A DNA stretch of 37,031 nt from an uncultured Alistipes sp. (GCA_910586375.1 CAJUIE010000001.1:1-37031); one strand, 5' to 3'. Shown: positions 23,448 to 32,471, counted from the stretch's first letter. Notes: generated by a model from the sequence alone, not told the origin. A program made the numbers and translations.

Positions 23448-25931
23448 ATGAATCTTCTCCAAGGCATCGTCTCCAGACTATGGCCCGCCGTCACGGCACT
23501 CGTGCTCTTCTTCGTGATAAGCGCGGCCTACTTCGCACCCCAGTTCCGGGGCGAAGTGCTGCCCCAGCACGACGTGGTGCAATACGAAGGCATGGCCCGC
23601 GACATCACCCTTATGCGTCAGAGCTCGGGCGAAGACCCCCAATGGACGGGCGGTATGTTCGGGGGTATGCCCGCCTACCTTATAAACGTTGCCTACCCCG
23701 CCCAAATAGTCAAGGGTACGGTAGGACAGGTTGTCAAGATTCTCGACACGCCGGCTGCATTTCTCTTCTTCGCCATGGCTGCCTTCTGGGCCATGCTGCT
23801 CTGCATGGGCCTGAACCCCTGGGCGGCCATCGTACCCGCCATAGCCTACGGATTCTCGACCTACTTCGTGCTGATTATAAGCGCGGGGCACCTCACCAAA
23901 ATGTGGGCCCTGGTCTACGCTCCGCTGATGATGGGCGGCGCATGGGTCACTCTGCGTGGCAATAAGTGGTACGGCGCCGCCCTGACCGCGCTGGCTGCCT
24001 CGCTCGAGATCGGCGCCAACCACCCGCAGATATCCTACTACTTCCTGCTCGCACTGGGGGCTTTCTGGCTCAGCGAAGCCATTGCGGCCTTCCGTGCAAA
24101 ACGGCTGCGCGACTTCGGGCTCCGTACAGCGGCACTGGCAGCAGCGGGTGTGCTGGCTGCAGCGTCGAACTTCGCACCCCTCTGGTACACGTTCCAGCAC
24201 TCACCCGAGACAATCCGCGGAGGCTCCGAACTGGCCGAAGCTGCTGAAAAAGAGTCCGGTGGTCTGGACCTCGACTACGCCACGGCCTGGAGCTACGGCC
24301 GCGCCGAAACATTGAACCTCCTCGTGCCCGACTTCATGGGACGCGACTCGGCCACAACCTTCCCCCCCGACGGAGAGGTAGCTGCCGTGACCAACGAACT
24401 GGGTTTGCGCGGTGCCGCGCAGCAACTGCCAGCCTACTGGGGCGAACAGCCCTACACGGGAGGCCCGACCTATCTGGGGGCTGCTGCGATCTTCCTGGCC
24501 GTCCTGGGTCTCTTTTTAGCAAGCGGCCGGAACAAATGGTGGATCGTCGCCATCTGCATGGTGATGCTCCTCCTCTCGTGGGGCCGCAACCTGATGGGGG
24601 TTACCGAATGGGTTTTTGAATGGCTGCCCGGCTACAACAAATTCCGCACCGTATCGATGACGCTTGTTGTCGTGCAGTGGGCAGTGCCGCTGCTGGGCGC
24701 ATTGGCACTCATGCAGCTGTGGTGCGAAGATGTGTCGCGGGAAAAGCTGCTCCGGGCCCTGGGCTGGAGCGCCGGCATCACGGGAGGCCTGTGCCTCGTG
24801 CTGGCCGTGGCGGGCGGCAGTCTGTTCGACTTCGGCCATGCGGAGAGCAGCGCGATGATGACCGACCAGTTCGCCCGAATCTTTGCGGCCAACAACATGC
24901 AGGAGTACCTCGACCGCGGGATGGACTTGGAGTGGGGCGAAGCAGTAGCCGAGGCAATGTCTGCCGACCGGGCTGCCATGATGCGTGCCGACGCATGGCG
25001 TTCGCTGTCGATGATCGCCCTGGCGGCGGGCGCCGTGCTGCTCTTCGCGCTGCGCAAAGTCAACAAATACGTGCTGACGATTCTGCTTGCGGGTGTCGTG
25101 CTCCTCGATCTGGTTCCCGTAGACCTGCGCTTCCTCTCGTCGGACGACTTTATCACGGCACGCCGGAGGCAGGTGCAGCCCACAATCGCCGACCGGGCGA
25201 TCATGGAGGACACAGATCCGGGATACCGCGTCATCAACCTGACAGTGAGCCCCTTCAATGATGCCACGACCTCCTATTTCCACCGTTCAATAGGCGGCTA
25301 CCACGGGGCTAAGCTGACCCGTTATCAGGACCTGATCGACCGCTACCTGTCGAATCTGGACGAAAATATCCTCGACATGCTCAACACACGCTATGCCATC
25401 GTCCCCGGCAAAGAAGGGCAACCCGAGGCTCTCCGCCGGGGCACAGAGTACGGCGCAGCGTGGCTGGTCGACTCGCTCGTGGCAGTACCAACAGCCCAAG
25501 CCGAAATCGACGCACTGGAGCAGCTGGATCTGCGCACAACGGCCGTAACCTCCCCCATCCGCGGACGCGAAACGGCTCTGCCTGCCGGACCTTTCGCGCA
25601 GGGCAAAATCGAGTTGGCCGAGTACCGGCCCAACTACCTCAGATACGAATACACAGCTGCGGACGAAGCATTGGCCGTATTCTCAGAAATCTACTACGAC
25701 AAGGGATGGAAAGCCTTTGTCGACGGTAAAGAGAGCCCCTACCTGCGCGTCGACTACGTGCTGCGCGGCATGGTATTGCCAGCAGGCACCCACACCGTGG
25801 AATGGCGCTTCCGGGCTCCGGGCTGGGGCTGGACAGAAGGGATCACGCTGGCAGCCTCGCTCGTTATTCTGGCAGGTGCGCTGGCTGCCCTGCTGCACCG
25901 GTTGCGCGGATTGCGAAAGAGAGACGCATAG
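23448..25931 (+). CDS. YfhO-family polytopic membrane protein
   Basis: An 827-aa inner-membrane protein with many hydrophobic segments, starting with one at about 12-30 (ALVLFFVISAAYFAPQF). The first loop holds PQHDVVQYEGMARD and GGMFGGMPAYL. Membrane segments continue to about residue 600, a soluble region follows, and a last hydrophobic segment near the C-terminus is followed by HRLRGLRKRDA. The layout matches the YfhO family, a GT-C-like group whose Gram-positive members take part in glycosylating lipoteichoic acid or wall polymers. In Bacteroidota its acceptor is not known. The conserved FGGMP loop could hold the donor-lipid site. It is alone between the divergent polyprenyl synthase and a repeat region. 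A dependence on polyprenyl-phosphate sugars would fit its neighbours but is inference. Confidence 0.85.
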   Translation: MNLLQGIVSRLWPAVTALVLFFVISAAYFAPQFRGEVLPQHDVVQYEGMARDITLMRQSSGEDPQWTGGMFGGMPAYLINVAYPAQIVKGTVGQVVKILDTPAAFLFFAMAAFWAMLLCMGLNPWAAIVPAIAYGFSTYFVLIISAGHLTKMWALVYAPLMMGGAWVTLRGNKWYGAALTALAASLEIGANHPQISYYFLLALGAFWLSEAIAAFRAKRLRDFGLRTAALAAAGVLAAASNFAPLWYTFQHSPETIRGGSELAEAAEKESGGLDLDYATAWSYGRAETLNLLVPDFMGRDSATTFPPDGEVAAVTNELGLRGAAQQLPAYWGEQPYTGGPTYLGAAAIFLAVLGLFLASGRNKWWIVAICMVMLLLSWGRNLMGVTEWVFEWLPGYNKFRTVSMTLVVVQWAVPLLGALALMQLWCEDVSREKLLRALGWSAGITGGLCLVLAVAGGSLFDFGHAESSAMMTDQFARIFAANNMQEYLDRGMDLEWGEAVAEAMSADRAAMMRADAWRSLSMIALAAGAVLLFALRKVNKYVLTILLAGVVLLDLVPVDLRFLSSDDFITARRRQVQPTIADRAIMEDTDPGYRVINLTVSPFNDATTSYFHRSIGGYHGAKLTRYQDLIDRYLSNLDENILDMLNTRYAIVPGKEGQPEALRRGTEYGAAWLVDSLVAVPTAQAEIDALEQLDLRTTAVTSPIRGRETALPAGPFAQGKIELAEYRPNYLRYEYTAADEALAVFSEIYYDKGWKAFVDGKESPYLRVDYVLRGMVLPAGTHTVEWRFRAPGWGWTEGITLAASLVILAGALAALLHRLRGLRKRDA

Positions 25932-25968
25932 CGCCGCGGATTTCGGGGCCGGGCGAGCCTCCGTATCC

Positions 25969-26099
25969 GGGGGGGGGCATTCGGGTCCGCAGCCTGCGGA
26001 CGAAACGCAACAACATGTTGCGGGCCTCCGCGGGGCAGAGGCTGCGGCCCGCACCGGCTAAAGTCGGAAATCGGCGGCATTTCGGCTCTGCAAGAGCCG
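25969..26099 (+). repeat. G9 tract and GC-rich hairpin repeat between yfhO and ftsX
   Basis: 25969-25977 is nine G followed by C. Hairpin GCAACA (26007-26012) / TGTTGC (26016-26021) is followed directly by GGGCCTCCGC and ends with GCTGCGGCCCGC at about 26041-26052. A separate hairpin CGGCTCT/AGAGCCG lies at 26083-26099. The 229-base gap holds no gene. The 26007-26052 unit is closely matched at 34909-34952. Confidence 0.65.
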
Positions 26100-26160
26100 G
26101 GCGAGCGAACGCAGGCCCGCAAACGGACATAAAACAAAGCAAAAACAAACGACCGACGGC

Positions 26161-27042
26161 ATGAAAGAGGACAAACGACTCAAACGCAAGGTTCGCAACT
26201 TCTACTTCGTCTCCACGGCCAGTATCTCCTTAGTGCTGTTTCTGTTGGGATCGGTAGGCTATCTGATGTTGGCTGCCATAGAGGTGGCCCACGGCCTGCA
26301 ATCGAGTATTCAGGTGAGCGTCGAGCTCCGAGATGGCCTGACCAACGAACAACGCAACGCCATTGCCCGACAGCTTAATGATGACGAACTGGTCAACACG
26401 ATCGTCTTTGTCGGCAAGGACGAAAAAGCAGCTGACACCGAATTCCGCAAGATGTTCGAAAGCGAGTTCGAAGAAATTCTCGACGAAAACCCCCTGTGCG
26501 ACTCGTTCGAACTTACCCTTACGGCCCGCTCGGCCGACAAGGAGCTTATCGACACCTTTATCGCCGGCATCTCCCACGCGGAGGGTGTCGACCGCGTAAC
26601 CTACCCCGCCCTGATGGCCGAACGGCTCCACGCCACAGTAGGCAAAATCCGGCTGGTGCTGCTGCTCTTCGGCGGAGCACTGCTGGTTATATCGCTCGTA
26701 TTGGTAAGCAACACCATCCGGCTGGCGATCTACTCCAAACGCTACCAGATCAACACGATGAAACTCGTCGGCGCCACCAAGTGGTTCATCATGAAGCCCT
26801 TCCTGCGGAGCAGTCTCACGCAGGGTATTCTCTCAGGTCTGGGCGCCGCACTGCTCTTCGCCCTGACAGTCTACGGACTTACGGAGGCAGTGCCCGAGCT
26901 GCTCACCATAGCGCGCGCCGAAGAACTGCTGCTGCTGCTCGGTGTCATGATGGGCGGCGGTATCTGCATCTCGGGGATCTTCACCCTGGCTGCACTCAAC
27001 AAATTCATCAACATGAAGTCGAACAAAATATATCTTTACTGA
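26161..27042 (+). CDS. ftsX: Cell-division permease FtsX
   Basis: A 293-aa member of the FtsX/ABC3 family. A short basic cytoplasmic start (KEDKRLKRKVRNF) precedes the first membrane segment at about 17-38. An extracytoplasmic domain follows to about 160, then three membrane segments (around 165-190, 215-240 and 255-280). RYQINTMKLVGATKWFIMKPFL is the conserved cytoplasmic loop that contacts the ATPase FtsE. With FtsE it couples ATP use to control of peptidoglycan hydrolases at the septum. ftsE is not in this window. It is the first gene of a tight rightward cluster: DUF3098 starts 3 bases after its stop. This order with uppP, truB and queA is common in Bacteroidota. Confidence 0.94.
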   Translation: MKEDKRLKRKVRNFYFVSTASISLVLFLLGSVGYLMLAAIEVAHGLQSSIQVSVELRDGLTNEQRNAIARQLNDDELVNTIVFVGKDEKAADTEFRKMFESEFEEILDENPLCDSFELTLTARSADKELIDTFIAGISHAEGVDRVTYPALMAERLHATVGKIRLVLLLFGGALLVISLVLVSNTIRLAIYSKRYQINTMKLVGATKWFIMKPFLRSSLTQGILSGLGAALLFALTVYGLTEAVPELLTIARAEELLLLLGVMMGGGICISGIFTLAALNKFINMKSNKIYLY

Positions 27043-27045
27043 CGC

Positions 27046-27300
27046 ATGACACGCAAAGAACCACCCGTCACACCCCACGAAAATCCCCGCCTGCCCCTCA
27101 CGCGGCGAAACTACCTGCTGCTGGCCGCCGGCTTCGCTATCATCGTCCTGGGCTTCGTCCTGATGGCTGGCGGCGGCAGCGACTCGCCCGAAGAGTTCAA
27201 CTACGCCATGTTCTCGTGGCGCCGCATTACGCTGGCTCCGATCCTGGTAATCGGAGGCTTCGTCGTGGAGATTTACGCCATCATGAAACGCTACTGCTAA
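27046..27300 (+). CDS. DUF3098 small membrane protein
   Basis: An 84-aa protein of the Bacteroidota-specific DUF3098 group. A hydrophilic N-terminus of about 25 residues precedes NYLLLAAGFAIIVLGFVLMAGG, a membrane segment with the typical GF..I..G..LM.GGGSD motif. EEFNYAMFSWRRITLAPILVIGGFVVEIYAIM follows as a second segment. Function is unknown. It lies between ftsX and uppP with gaps of 3 and 4 bases, so it is translated as part of an envelope-related operon. Confidence 0.9.
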   Translation: MTRKEPPVTPHENPRLPLTRRNYLLLAAGFAIIVLGFVLMAGGGSDSPEEFNYAMFSWRRITLAPILVIGGFVVEIYAIMKRYC

Positions 27301-27304
27301 ACCG

Positions 27305-28090
27305 ATGGATACGCTTCAAGCCATCCTGCTGGGCATTGTGCAGGGAATTACCGAATTTTTGCCCGTGTCGAGCAGCGGACATCTCCAGATCGCCAAGGAG
27401 CTCTTAGGCGTCGAGCTGGAAAACAACATCACCTTCGACGTGACGCTCCACGCGGCTACGGTACTCAGCACCTTTGTGGTCATGCGGACTGAAATCGCCC
27501 GTCTCACCCGCGGGGTGTTCTCGCGCAGCTATACGCCCGAACAAGCCTACGTGCTGAAGATCGTTCTCTCGATGATCCCGGCCGGAATCGTCGGCATAGC
27601 CTTCGGCGACCGCCTCGAAGAGCTTTTTGGCACCCTCTGGTTCGTGGGAGCTATGCTTCTCGTGACTGCCGCACTGCTCGCTTTCGCCTACTACGCCCAT
27701 CCTCGACAAAAGAGCGACATATCCTATCGCGATGCTCTCATTATAGGTATCGCACAAGCTGCGGCAACGCTCCCCGGCCTCTCGCGCTCGGGATCGACGA
27801 TCGCTACGGGTCTGCTTTTAGGCGACGCAAAACCGGCGACAGCCCGCTTTTCGTTTCTGATGGTCATCCCTGTAATCCTGGGCAAGATGCTGCTTGACAT
27901 CCTCTCAGGCGACATGGCCGCCCTGGCAGTTCCTGCACCGGCCCTCATCGGGGGTTTCGTGGCCGCTTTTGTGGTGGGAGCCCTGGCTTGCAAATTTATG
28001 ATCCGCATCGTCGAACGCGGCCGCCTCATCTGGTTCGCCATCTACTGCGCCGTCCTGGGGAGTGTCTGCATAACAAGTTACCTTTTCTGA
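27305..28090 (+). CDS. uppP: Undecaprenyl-diphosphatase
   Basis: A 261-aa BacA/UppP integral membrane phosphatase that recycles undecaprenyl diphosphate to the monophosphate carrier for peptidoglycan and polysaccharide export. QGITEFLPVSSSGH (about 13-26) carries the glutamate-rich catalytic motif, and LPGLSRSGSTIATG (about 157-170) carries the second PGxSRSxxT motif. About eight hydrophobic segments are visible. It lies 4 bases after the DUF3098 gene and its stop is 2 bases before the truB start. Members of this family confer low-level bacitracin resistance when overexpressed. Confidence 0.96.
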   Translation: MDTLQAILLGIVQGITEFLPVSSSGHLQIAKELLGVELENNITFDVTLHAATVLSTFVVMRTEIARLTRGVFSRSYTPEQAYVLKIVLSMIPAGIVGIAFGDRLEELFGTLWFVGAMLLVTAALLAFAYYAHPRQKSDISYRDALIIGIAQAAATLPGLSRSGSTIATGLLLGDAKPATARFSFLMVIPVILGKMLLDILSGDMAALAVPAPALIGGFVAAFVVGALACKFMIRIVERGRLIWFAIYCAVLGSVCITSYLF

Positions 28091-28092
28091 CG

Positions 28093-28809
28093 ATGGAAAG
28101 CCTGCACGACCTGAGAGGCCTCAACTTCGAAGAGGGCTACATCGCCGTCGTGGACAAACCGCTGGAGTGGACCTCGACCGATGTGGTTCGCAAAGTGAAG
28201 TTCACGCTCCGCAAATTAGGCTACCGCAAAATCAAGGTGGGCCATGCCGGGACCCTGGATCCTCTGGCGACGGGCATCCTGCTGGTCTGCATCGGGCGGG
28301 CCACCAAGCTCGCAGACGCACTCCTGGCCGAAGAAAAAGAGTATGTAGCCGATGTAATGCTGGGTGCCACGACCCCCAGTTTCGACCTTGAACACCCTGT
28401 CGACCGCACCTATCCCTATGAACACATCACGCGCGAGGCCGTCATCGAAGCCCTCGCCGCACTGACGGGCGAACGATTGCAGGAGCCCCCCCTCTTCTCG
28501 GCCAAAAAGATCGACGGCACACGCGCCTACGAACTGGCCCGCGCAGGCGAAGAGGTCGAAATGCGCAAAGCACTGATCCATATCTATGAAATGGAACTCA
28601 TGGAATACGACCTGCCACATATCCGTATCCGTGTGAGGTGCAGCAAGGGAACCTACATCCGCGCGCTGGCCCGCGAGATCGGCGAGGCACTCCACAGCGG
28701 CGCCCACCTGACTTCGCTGCGGCGTATCCGCAGCGGCGGTTTCACCACGGAACAGGCCTGGGAGCTGGAGAAATTTCTCGAAAAATTACAAGCTCTTGAA
28801 ACAAAATAG
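28093..28809 (+). CDS. truB: tRNA pseudouridine(55) synthase
   Basis: A 238-aa TruB making pseudouridine 55 in the T-loop of tRNAs. VGHAGTLDPLATGIL (about 49-63) carries the catalytic aspartate D56. DKPLEWTSTDVVRKVK at the N-terminus and QEPPLFSAKKIDGTRAYELAR in the middle are the RNA-binding blocks, and CSKGTYIRALAREIGEAL follows. ATG 28093 fits because it follows the uppP stop by 2 bases. The frame is open further upstream but that would overlap uppP. The C-terminal PUA domain found in longer homologues is absent, which is common in this phylum. Confidence 0.96.
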   Translation: MESLHDLRGLNFEEGYIAVVDKPLEWTSTDVVRKVKFTLRKLGYRKIKVGHAGTLDPLATGILLVCIGRATKLADALLAEEKEYVADVMLGATTPSFDLEHPVDRTYPYEHITREAVIEALAALTGERLQEPPLFSAKKIDGTRAYELARAGEEVEMRKALIHIYEMELMEYDLPHIRIRVRCSKGTYIRALAREIGEALHSGAHLTSLRRIRSGGFTTEQAWELEKFLEKLQALETK

Positions 28810-28871
28810 TGTTTTCTGCGTATAAATAATATTTCGCACTGTCTTTCTGACGTCAAATCAAAGAGTTCATC

Positions 28872-29921
28872 ATGAAACTATCGCAGTACGGCTACGACTT
28901 CGATCCCGAAATGCTGGCCAAATACCCGGCCACGAATCGCGACGAATCGCGTCTGATGGTCATCGACCGGGCCAAAGGCACCGTCGAGCACCGCATCTTC
29001 AAGGATATTCTCGACTACTTCGATGAAAAAGACCTCTTCGTCTTCAACGACACGAAGGTCTTCCCCGCACGGCTCTACGGCAACAAGGAGAAGACGGGCG
29101 CCGAGATCGAAATCTTCCTGCTGCGCGAGCTCAACCGCGAGCTGCGGCTATGGGACGTGCTGGTCGACCCGGCCCGCAAGATACGTATAGGCAACAAGCT
29201 CTACTTCGGCGACGATGACGCACTGGTAGCCGAAGTCATCGACAACACCACCTCACGAGGCCGCACGCTGCGTTTTCTCTTCGACGGTTCCTATGACGAA
29301 TTCAAGGCTGCCCTCTTCGCCCTGGGCGAAACCCCGTTGCCGAAATGGGTGCGCGAAAAGGTCGAACCTGAAGACACCGAACGTTACCAGACGATTTTTG
29401 CGGAGAAAGAGGGTGCCGTGGCAGCTCCGACTGCCGGAATGCACTTCTCGAAACATCTGCTCAAGCGCATGGAGATTAAGGGAGTAGAGAGCACAGCCAT
29501 CACGCTGCATGTCGGTCTGGGCAACTTCCGCACCGTTGATGTCGAAGACCTCTCCAAGCACAAGATGGACTCCGAGCAGTTCTTCGTGACCGACCAGGCC
29601 GCCGAAGCGGTCAATACCGCCAAACACAACGGCCGTAAGATCGTATCCATCGGCACGACCGTTATGCGGACCCTCGAAACAGCCGTCTCGACAGGCGGCA
29701 CGATCAAACCCTCGGAAGGATGGACCAACAAATTTATCTTCGCACCCTATGACTTCTCGGTCGCCGATGCCATGGTCACCAACTTTCACCTGCCCTACTC
29801 CACGCAGTTGATGATGGTAGCCGCTTTCGGCGGTTATGACACGATCATGCAGGCCTACAAGACGGCCAAGGCCGAGGGTTACCGCTTCGGCACCTATGGC
29901 GACGCGATGCTTATTCTTTAA
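28872..29921 (+). CDS. queA: S-adenosylmethionine:tRNA ribosyltransferase-isomerase
   Basis: A 349-aa QueA, which transfers and isomerises the ribose of SAM onto 7-aminomethyl-7-deazaguanine in tRNA to give epoxyqueuosine. Conserved blocks: YDFDPEMLAKYPATNRDESRLMV at the N-terminus, FNDTKVFPARLYG, EKEGAVAAPTAGMHFSKHLL, ITLHVGLGNFRTV and FHLPYSTQLMMVAAFGG. The length matches the family. It lies 62 bases after truB in the same direction. The gap has no hairpin, so it is likely part of the ftsX-truB transcript. Confidence 0.97.
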   Translation: MKLSQYGYDFDPEMLAKYPATNRDESRLMVIDRAKGTVEHRIFKDILDYFDEKDLFVFNDTKVFPARLYGNKEKTGAEIEIFLLRELNRELRLWDVLVDPARKIRIGNKLYFGDDDALVAEVIDNTTSRGRTLRFLFDGSYDEFKAALFALGETPLPKWVREKVEPEDTERYQTIFAEKEGAVAAPTAGMHFSKHLLKRMEIKGVESTAITLHVGLGNFRTVDVEDLSKHKMDSEQFFVTDQAAEAVNTAKHNGRKIVSIGTTVMRTLETAVSTGGTIKPSEGWTNKFIFAPYDFSVADAMVTNFHLPYSTQLMMVAAFGGYDTIMQAYKTAKAEGYRFGTYGDAMLIL

Positions 29922-29932
29922 TGAATTTTTCG

Positions 29933-29940
29933 TACCTTTG
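29933..29940 (+). promoter_or_regulatory. -7 box after queA (TACCTTTG)
   Basis: An exact TAnnTTTG match 11 bases past the queA stop, in the same TTTTTCGTACCTTT context as the yfhO box. It is the first of two boxes before the GT5-like gene. Transcripts would start near 29946 and carry a leader of about 90 bases. Confidence 0.5.
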
Positions 29941-29982
29941 ACTTCATCCTGGATACTCGCGCCCGGCAAAATGTAAGCAAAC

Positions 29983-30013
29983 TTGCTTTTGCATTCACTT
30001 AATCGTATCTTTG
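29983..30013 (+). promoter_or_regulatory. Promoter of the GT5-like/DUF4270 pair
   Basis: TTG (29983-29985) and TATCTTTG (30006-30013) are separated by 20 bases, a full Bacteroidota -33/-7 promoter. The start would be near 30019, 16 bases before ATG 30035. Confidence 0.65.
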
Positions 30014-30034
30014 TACTCGTAAACCCCCGAAATC

Positions 30035-30841
30035 ATGGCAAGCAAGATTCTGTACGTCTGTCAGCAGATCGCACCTTATCTTCCCGAGACCGAGAGCTCG
30101 CAGCTTTGTCGTGCTCTGGCTCAGGCGATGCAGGAACGCGGCAACGAAATCCGCACGTTCATGCCCCGCTACGGCTGTATCAACGAACGACGCCACCAGC
30201 TTCACGAGGTGATCCGACTTTCGGGGATGAACCTCATTATCGACGATAACGACCACCAGCTCATCATCAAGGTGGCATCGATCCCTACAGCGCGTGTGCA
30301 AATCTACTTTATCGACAACGACGACTACTTCTCACGCAAAGCCGTGCTGACCGACACGGAGGGAGTGCCGTTCGCCGATAATGACGAACGCGCCCTCTTC
30401 TTCGCCCGCGGAGTGCTCGAAACAGTCAAGAAACTGCGCTGGTCCCCTACCGTGGTTCACTGTCACGGCTGGTTTACAGGCGTCATGCCTGTCTACCTGA
30501 AGCGCGTTTTCGCTGACGATCCGATCTTCCGCGGCGTAAAAGTCGTCGTATCGCTCTACGACGACGCATTCCCCGGAGAACTCGACCGCGGCTTTGCCGA
30601 CAAGATTGCCCGCGAAGGGGTCGAAGACGAAAATCTGTCGATTCTCGCCACTCCATCATACGAAAATCTCTGCCGCTTCGTTATGGAATATGCCGACGGC
30701 ATAATCGCGGCATCCGAACATGTCGACCCGAAGGTCCTGGCTATTGCCCGGGCCAGCGGAAAACCGATGCTCGAATACCAGTCGCCCGAAGCCGAAGACT
30801 TTTTCGATAATTACAACCGATTCTATGATGAAATTCAATAG
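30035..30841 (+). CDS. Single-domain GT5-like (glycogen/starch synthase N-terminal) protein
   Basis: A 268-aa protein resembling the N-terminal Rossmann domain of GT5 glycogen synthase. KILYVCQQIAPYLPETES begins it; IRTFMPRYGCINERRHQLHEVIRLSGM and VHCHGWFTGVMPVYLK (matching the HxHDW-type block) follow. The C-terminal nucleotide-binding domain of GT-B enzymes is absent. The KTGG donor loop, which normally follows the initial A-P-[FY], is replaced by residues around PETE (17-20). It is therefore unlikely to be an independent synthase. Single-domain proteins of this type are common in Bacteroidota next to a DUF4270 lipoprotein, as here, where the DUF4270 start codon lies inside its last codons. 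It may be a regulatory or scaffold protein, but that is inference. Confidence 0.82.
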   Translation: MASKILYVCQQIAPYLPETESSQLCRALAQAMQERGNEIRTFMPRYGCINERRHQLHEVIRLSGMNLIIDDNDHQLIIKVASIPTARVQIYFIDNDDYFSRKAVLTDTEGVPFADNDERALFFARGVLETVKKLRWSPTVVHCHGWFTGVMPVYLKRVFADDPIFRGVKVVVSLYDDAFPGELDRGFADKIAREGVEDENLSILATPSYENLCRFVMEYADGIIAASEHVDPKVLAIARASGKPMLEYQSPEAEDFFDNYNRFYDEIQ

Positions 30842-32471
30842 ACTCCGCCGCCTGCCGCTCCGCCTGACCGCCCTCTGGGCAGTGGTTGCGTCATCGCTCG
30901 GAGGTTGTACCACGGTGGACGATTCGCTGGGGTCGAACCTCGTGCCCGATACCCAGCAGATGAAAGCTGGGTACCTGAAGCTCGACGACGTGCGTAAACG
31001 CTACGTCGAAACACGCCTCTACCAGACCGACTCCATCGTCTCGTCGAACCTCGGCTACGGCTACATGGGCAGCGAGAAAAACGACACCATCGGCGTTCGC
31101 ACGGCGGGGTTTCTGACCCAATATCTCAACTACTACACCGTCGATGAAGGTTATTTTGGCTACCGGCCCATCTTCGACTCGGCGATGCTCATGCTTTCGG
31201 TCGAGGGCTACGGGGCAGACACGCTTACACCTCAGGAGTTCTGCGTCTACGAAATCGTGGACAACAGCTACCTCACCGACAAGGACGATACGACGTTCTA
31301 CCTCTCGTTCAACCCGTTCGACCCCACACGGCCGATCGTCGACCCCGAACCGCTCTTCACCTTCACCTTCCCCGACGGCGAAACAACCGGTCCGGCGACA
31401 ACGACCGTGCGCCTCTACCCCACCGACAAGGGACAGAAATTCGTCCTCGAAGGGCTGATGCTCCAGGGCGAGGAGTTCCGTGACGCAGCGGGCAAACCCG
31501 ACTATTCGATCTACAAAGCGGGGAACGAAAAGGCCTGGGTAGAGCGATTCAAAGGGTTCTATATTCGCCCGGCTGCCGACCAGACCGAAACGGGCAAAGG
31601 TACGATCTACGCTACGAAACTCGAAGCTTCGGGTCTGGCCATCTACGGTCGCAACCGCATAGAAGAGGATCCTTCGCTCATCAAGGACACAATCGGCATG
31701 GCCTACCTCTTCTATGACTCCTACGCCACGGAAGCGGGTAACGTCTCGGTCAATACCCTGACGCGCCACTACGAAGAGAGCCAGATCGACATCGCCGATG
31801 CACGCGAACCGGATAAGAATGCCGCCGACACACGCCCGCTTGACTCACGCGTTGTAGTCGAAGGCATGAGCGGCGTAATTACCGAATTGCGGTTCTCCGA
31901 GGAGTTTTTCGCGACCCTGGAGGAGGTTATTGCAGAGGCCAACGAGACAGGAAACACCGAGTTCAACACACTGGCATTCAGCCAGGCACGCATGTTCATC
32001 TACTTCACTGACAGTGATTACGACTGGCAGCAGATCGCCGACGGCAACGTCGTGCGTCTCATCGAAGAAATGAACGGCGCTCCAAGTCGTTTGGGTCTCT
32101 ACACCGATTTCAAACATCGGACAGGAATCACCGACTACGCCTATTTCTACGAAAAAAATTACGGCACGACGATCTCTTACGGCGGTTATATCGACCGCAG
32201 CCGCGGCTGCTATACGATGGACATCACGGGTTACGTCCAGAATCTCTGGAACAACTACCTCGCAGCCCGCGACGCAGCAGGCGGCATCGGCCAGATCGAC
32301 TGGAAAGAGCCCAATGCTGTGAAGAACCGTACAATTTACATAGCTCCCGAGGCCTACGGGCTCTATACCACAGCTTTCACCGTCGCACAAGGCATGACCG
32401 ATGCCGGCGATGGCCGGACGGTCACAGCTCCCATTCGTTTCGAGCTGACCTACAACCTCTTGAAAAAATAG
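30828..32471 (+). CDS. DUF4270 family lipoprotein
   Basis: A 547-aa Bacteroidota DUF4270 protein. The N-terminus is basic (MKFNRLRRLPLRL), followed by a hydrophobic stretch and the lipobox SLGGC with C27 as the lipidated residue. The mature part starts TTVDDSLGSNLVPD, and TDSIVSSNLGYGYMGSEKND is a typical family block. The rest is beta-rich with repeated aromatic and acidic residues and ends FELTYNLLKK. It should be anchored in the outer membrane or periplasm; its function is unknown. Two ATG codons are adjacent (30825 and 30828) and either may be used. The start overlaps the end of the GT5-like gene, so translation is probably coupled. A hairpin follows. Confidence 0.85.
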   Translation: MKFNRLRRLPLRLTALWAVVASSLGGCTTVDDSLGSNLVPDTQQMKAGYLKLDDVRKRYVETRLYQTDSIVSSNLGYGYMGSEKNDTIGVRTAGFLTQYLNYYTVDEGYFGYRPIFDSAMLMLSVEGYGADTLTPQEFCVYEIVDNSYLTDKDDTTFYLSFNPFDPTRPIVDPEPLFTFTFPDGETTGPATTTVRLYPTDKGQKFVLEGLMLQGEEFRDAAGKPDYSIYKAGNEKAWVERFKGFYIRPAADQTETGKGTIYATKLEASGLAIYGRNRIEEDPSLIKDTIGMAYLFYDSYATEAGNVSVNTLTRHYEESQIDIADAREPDKNAADTRPLDSRVVVEGMSGVITELRFSEEFFATLEEVIAEANETGNTEFNTLAFSQARMFIYFTDSDYDWQQIADGNVVRLIEEMNGAPSRLGLYTDFKHRTGITDYAYFYEKNYGTTISYGGYIDRSRGCYTMDITGYVQNLWNNYLAARDAAGGIGQIDWKEPNAVKNRTIYIAPEAYGLYTTAFTVAQGMTDAGDGRTVTAPIRFELTYNLLKK

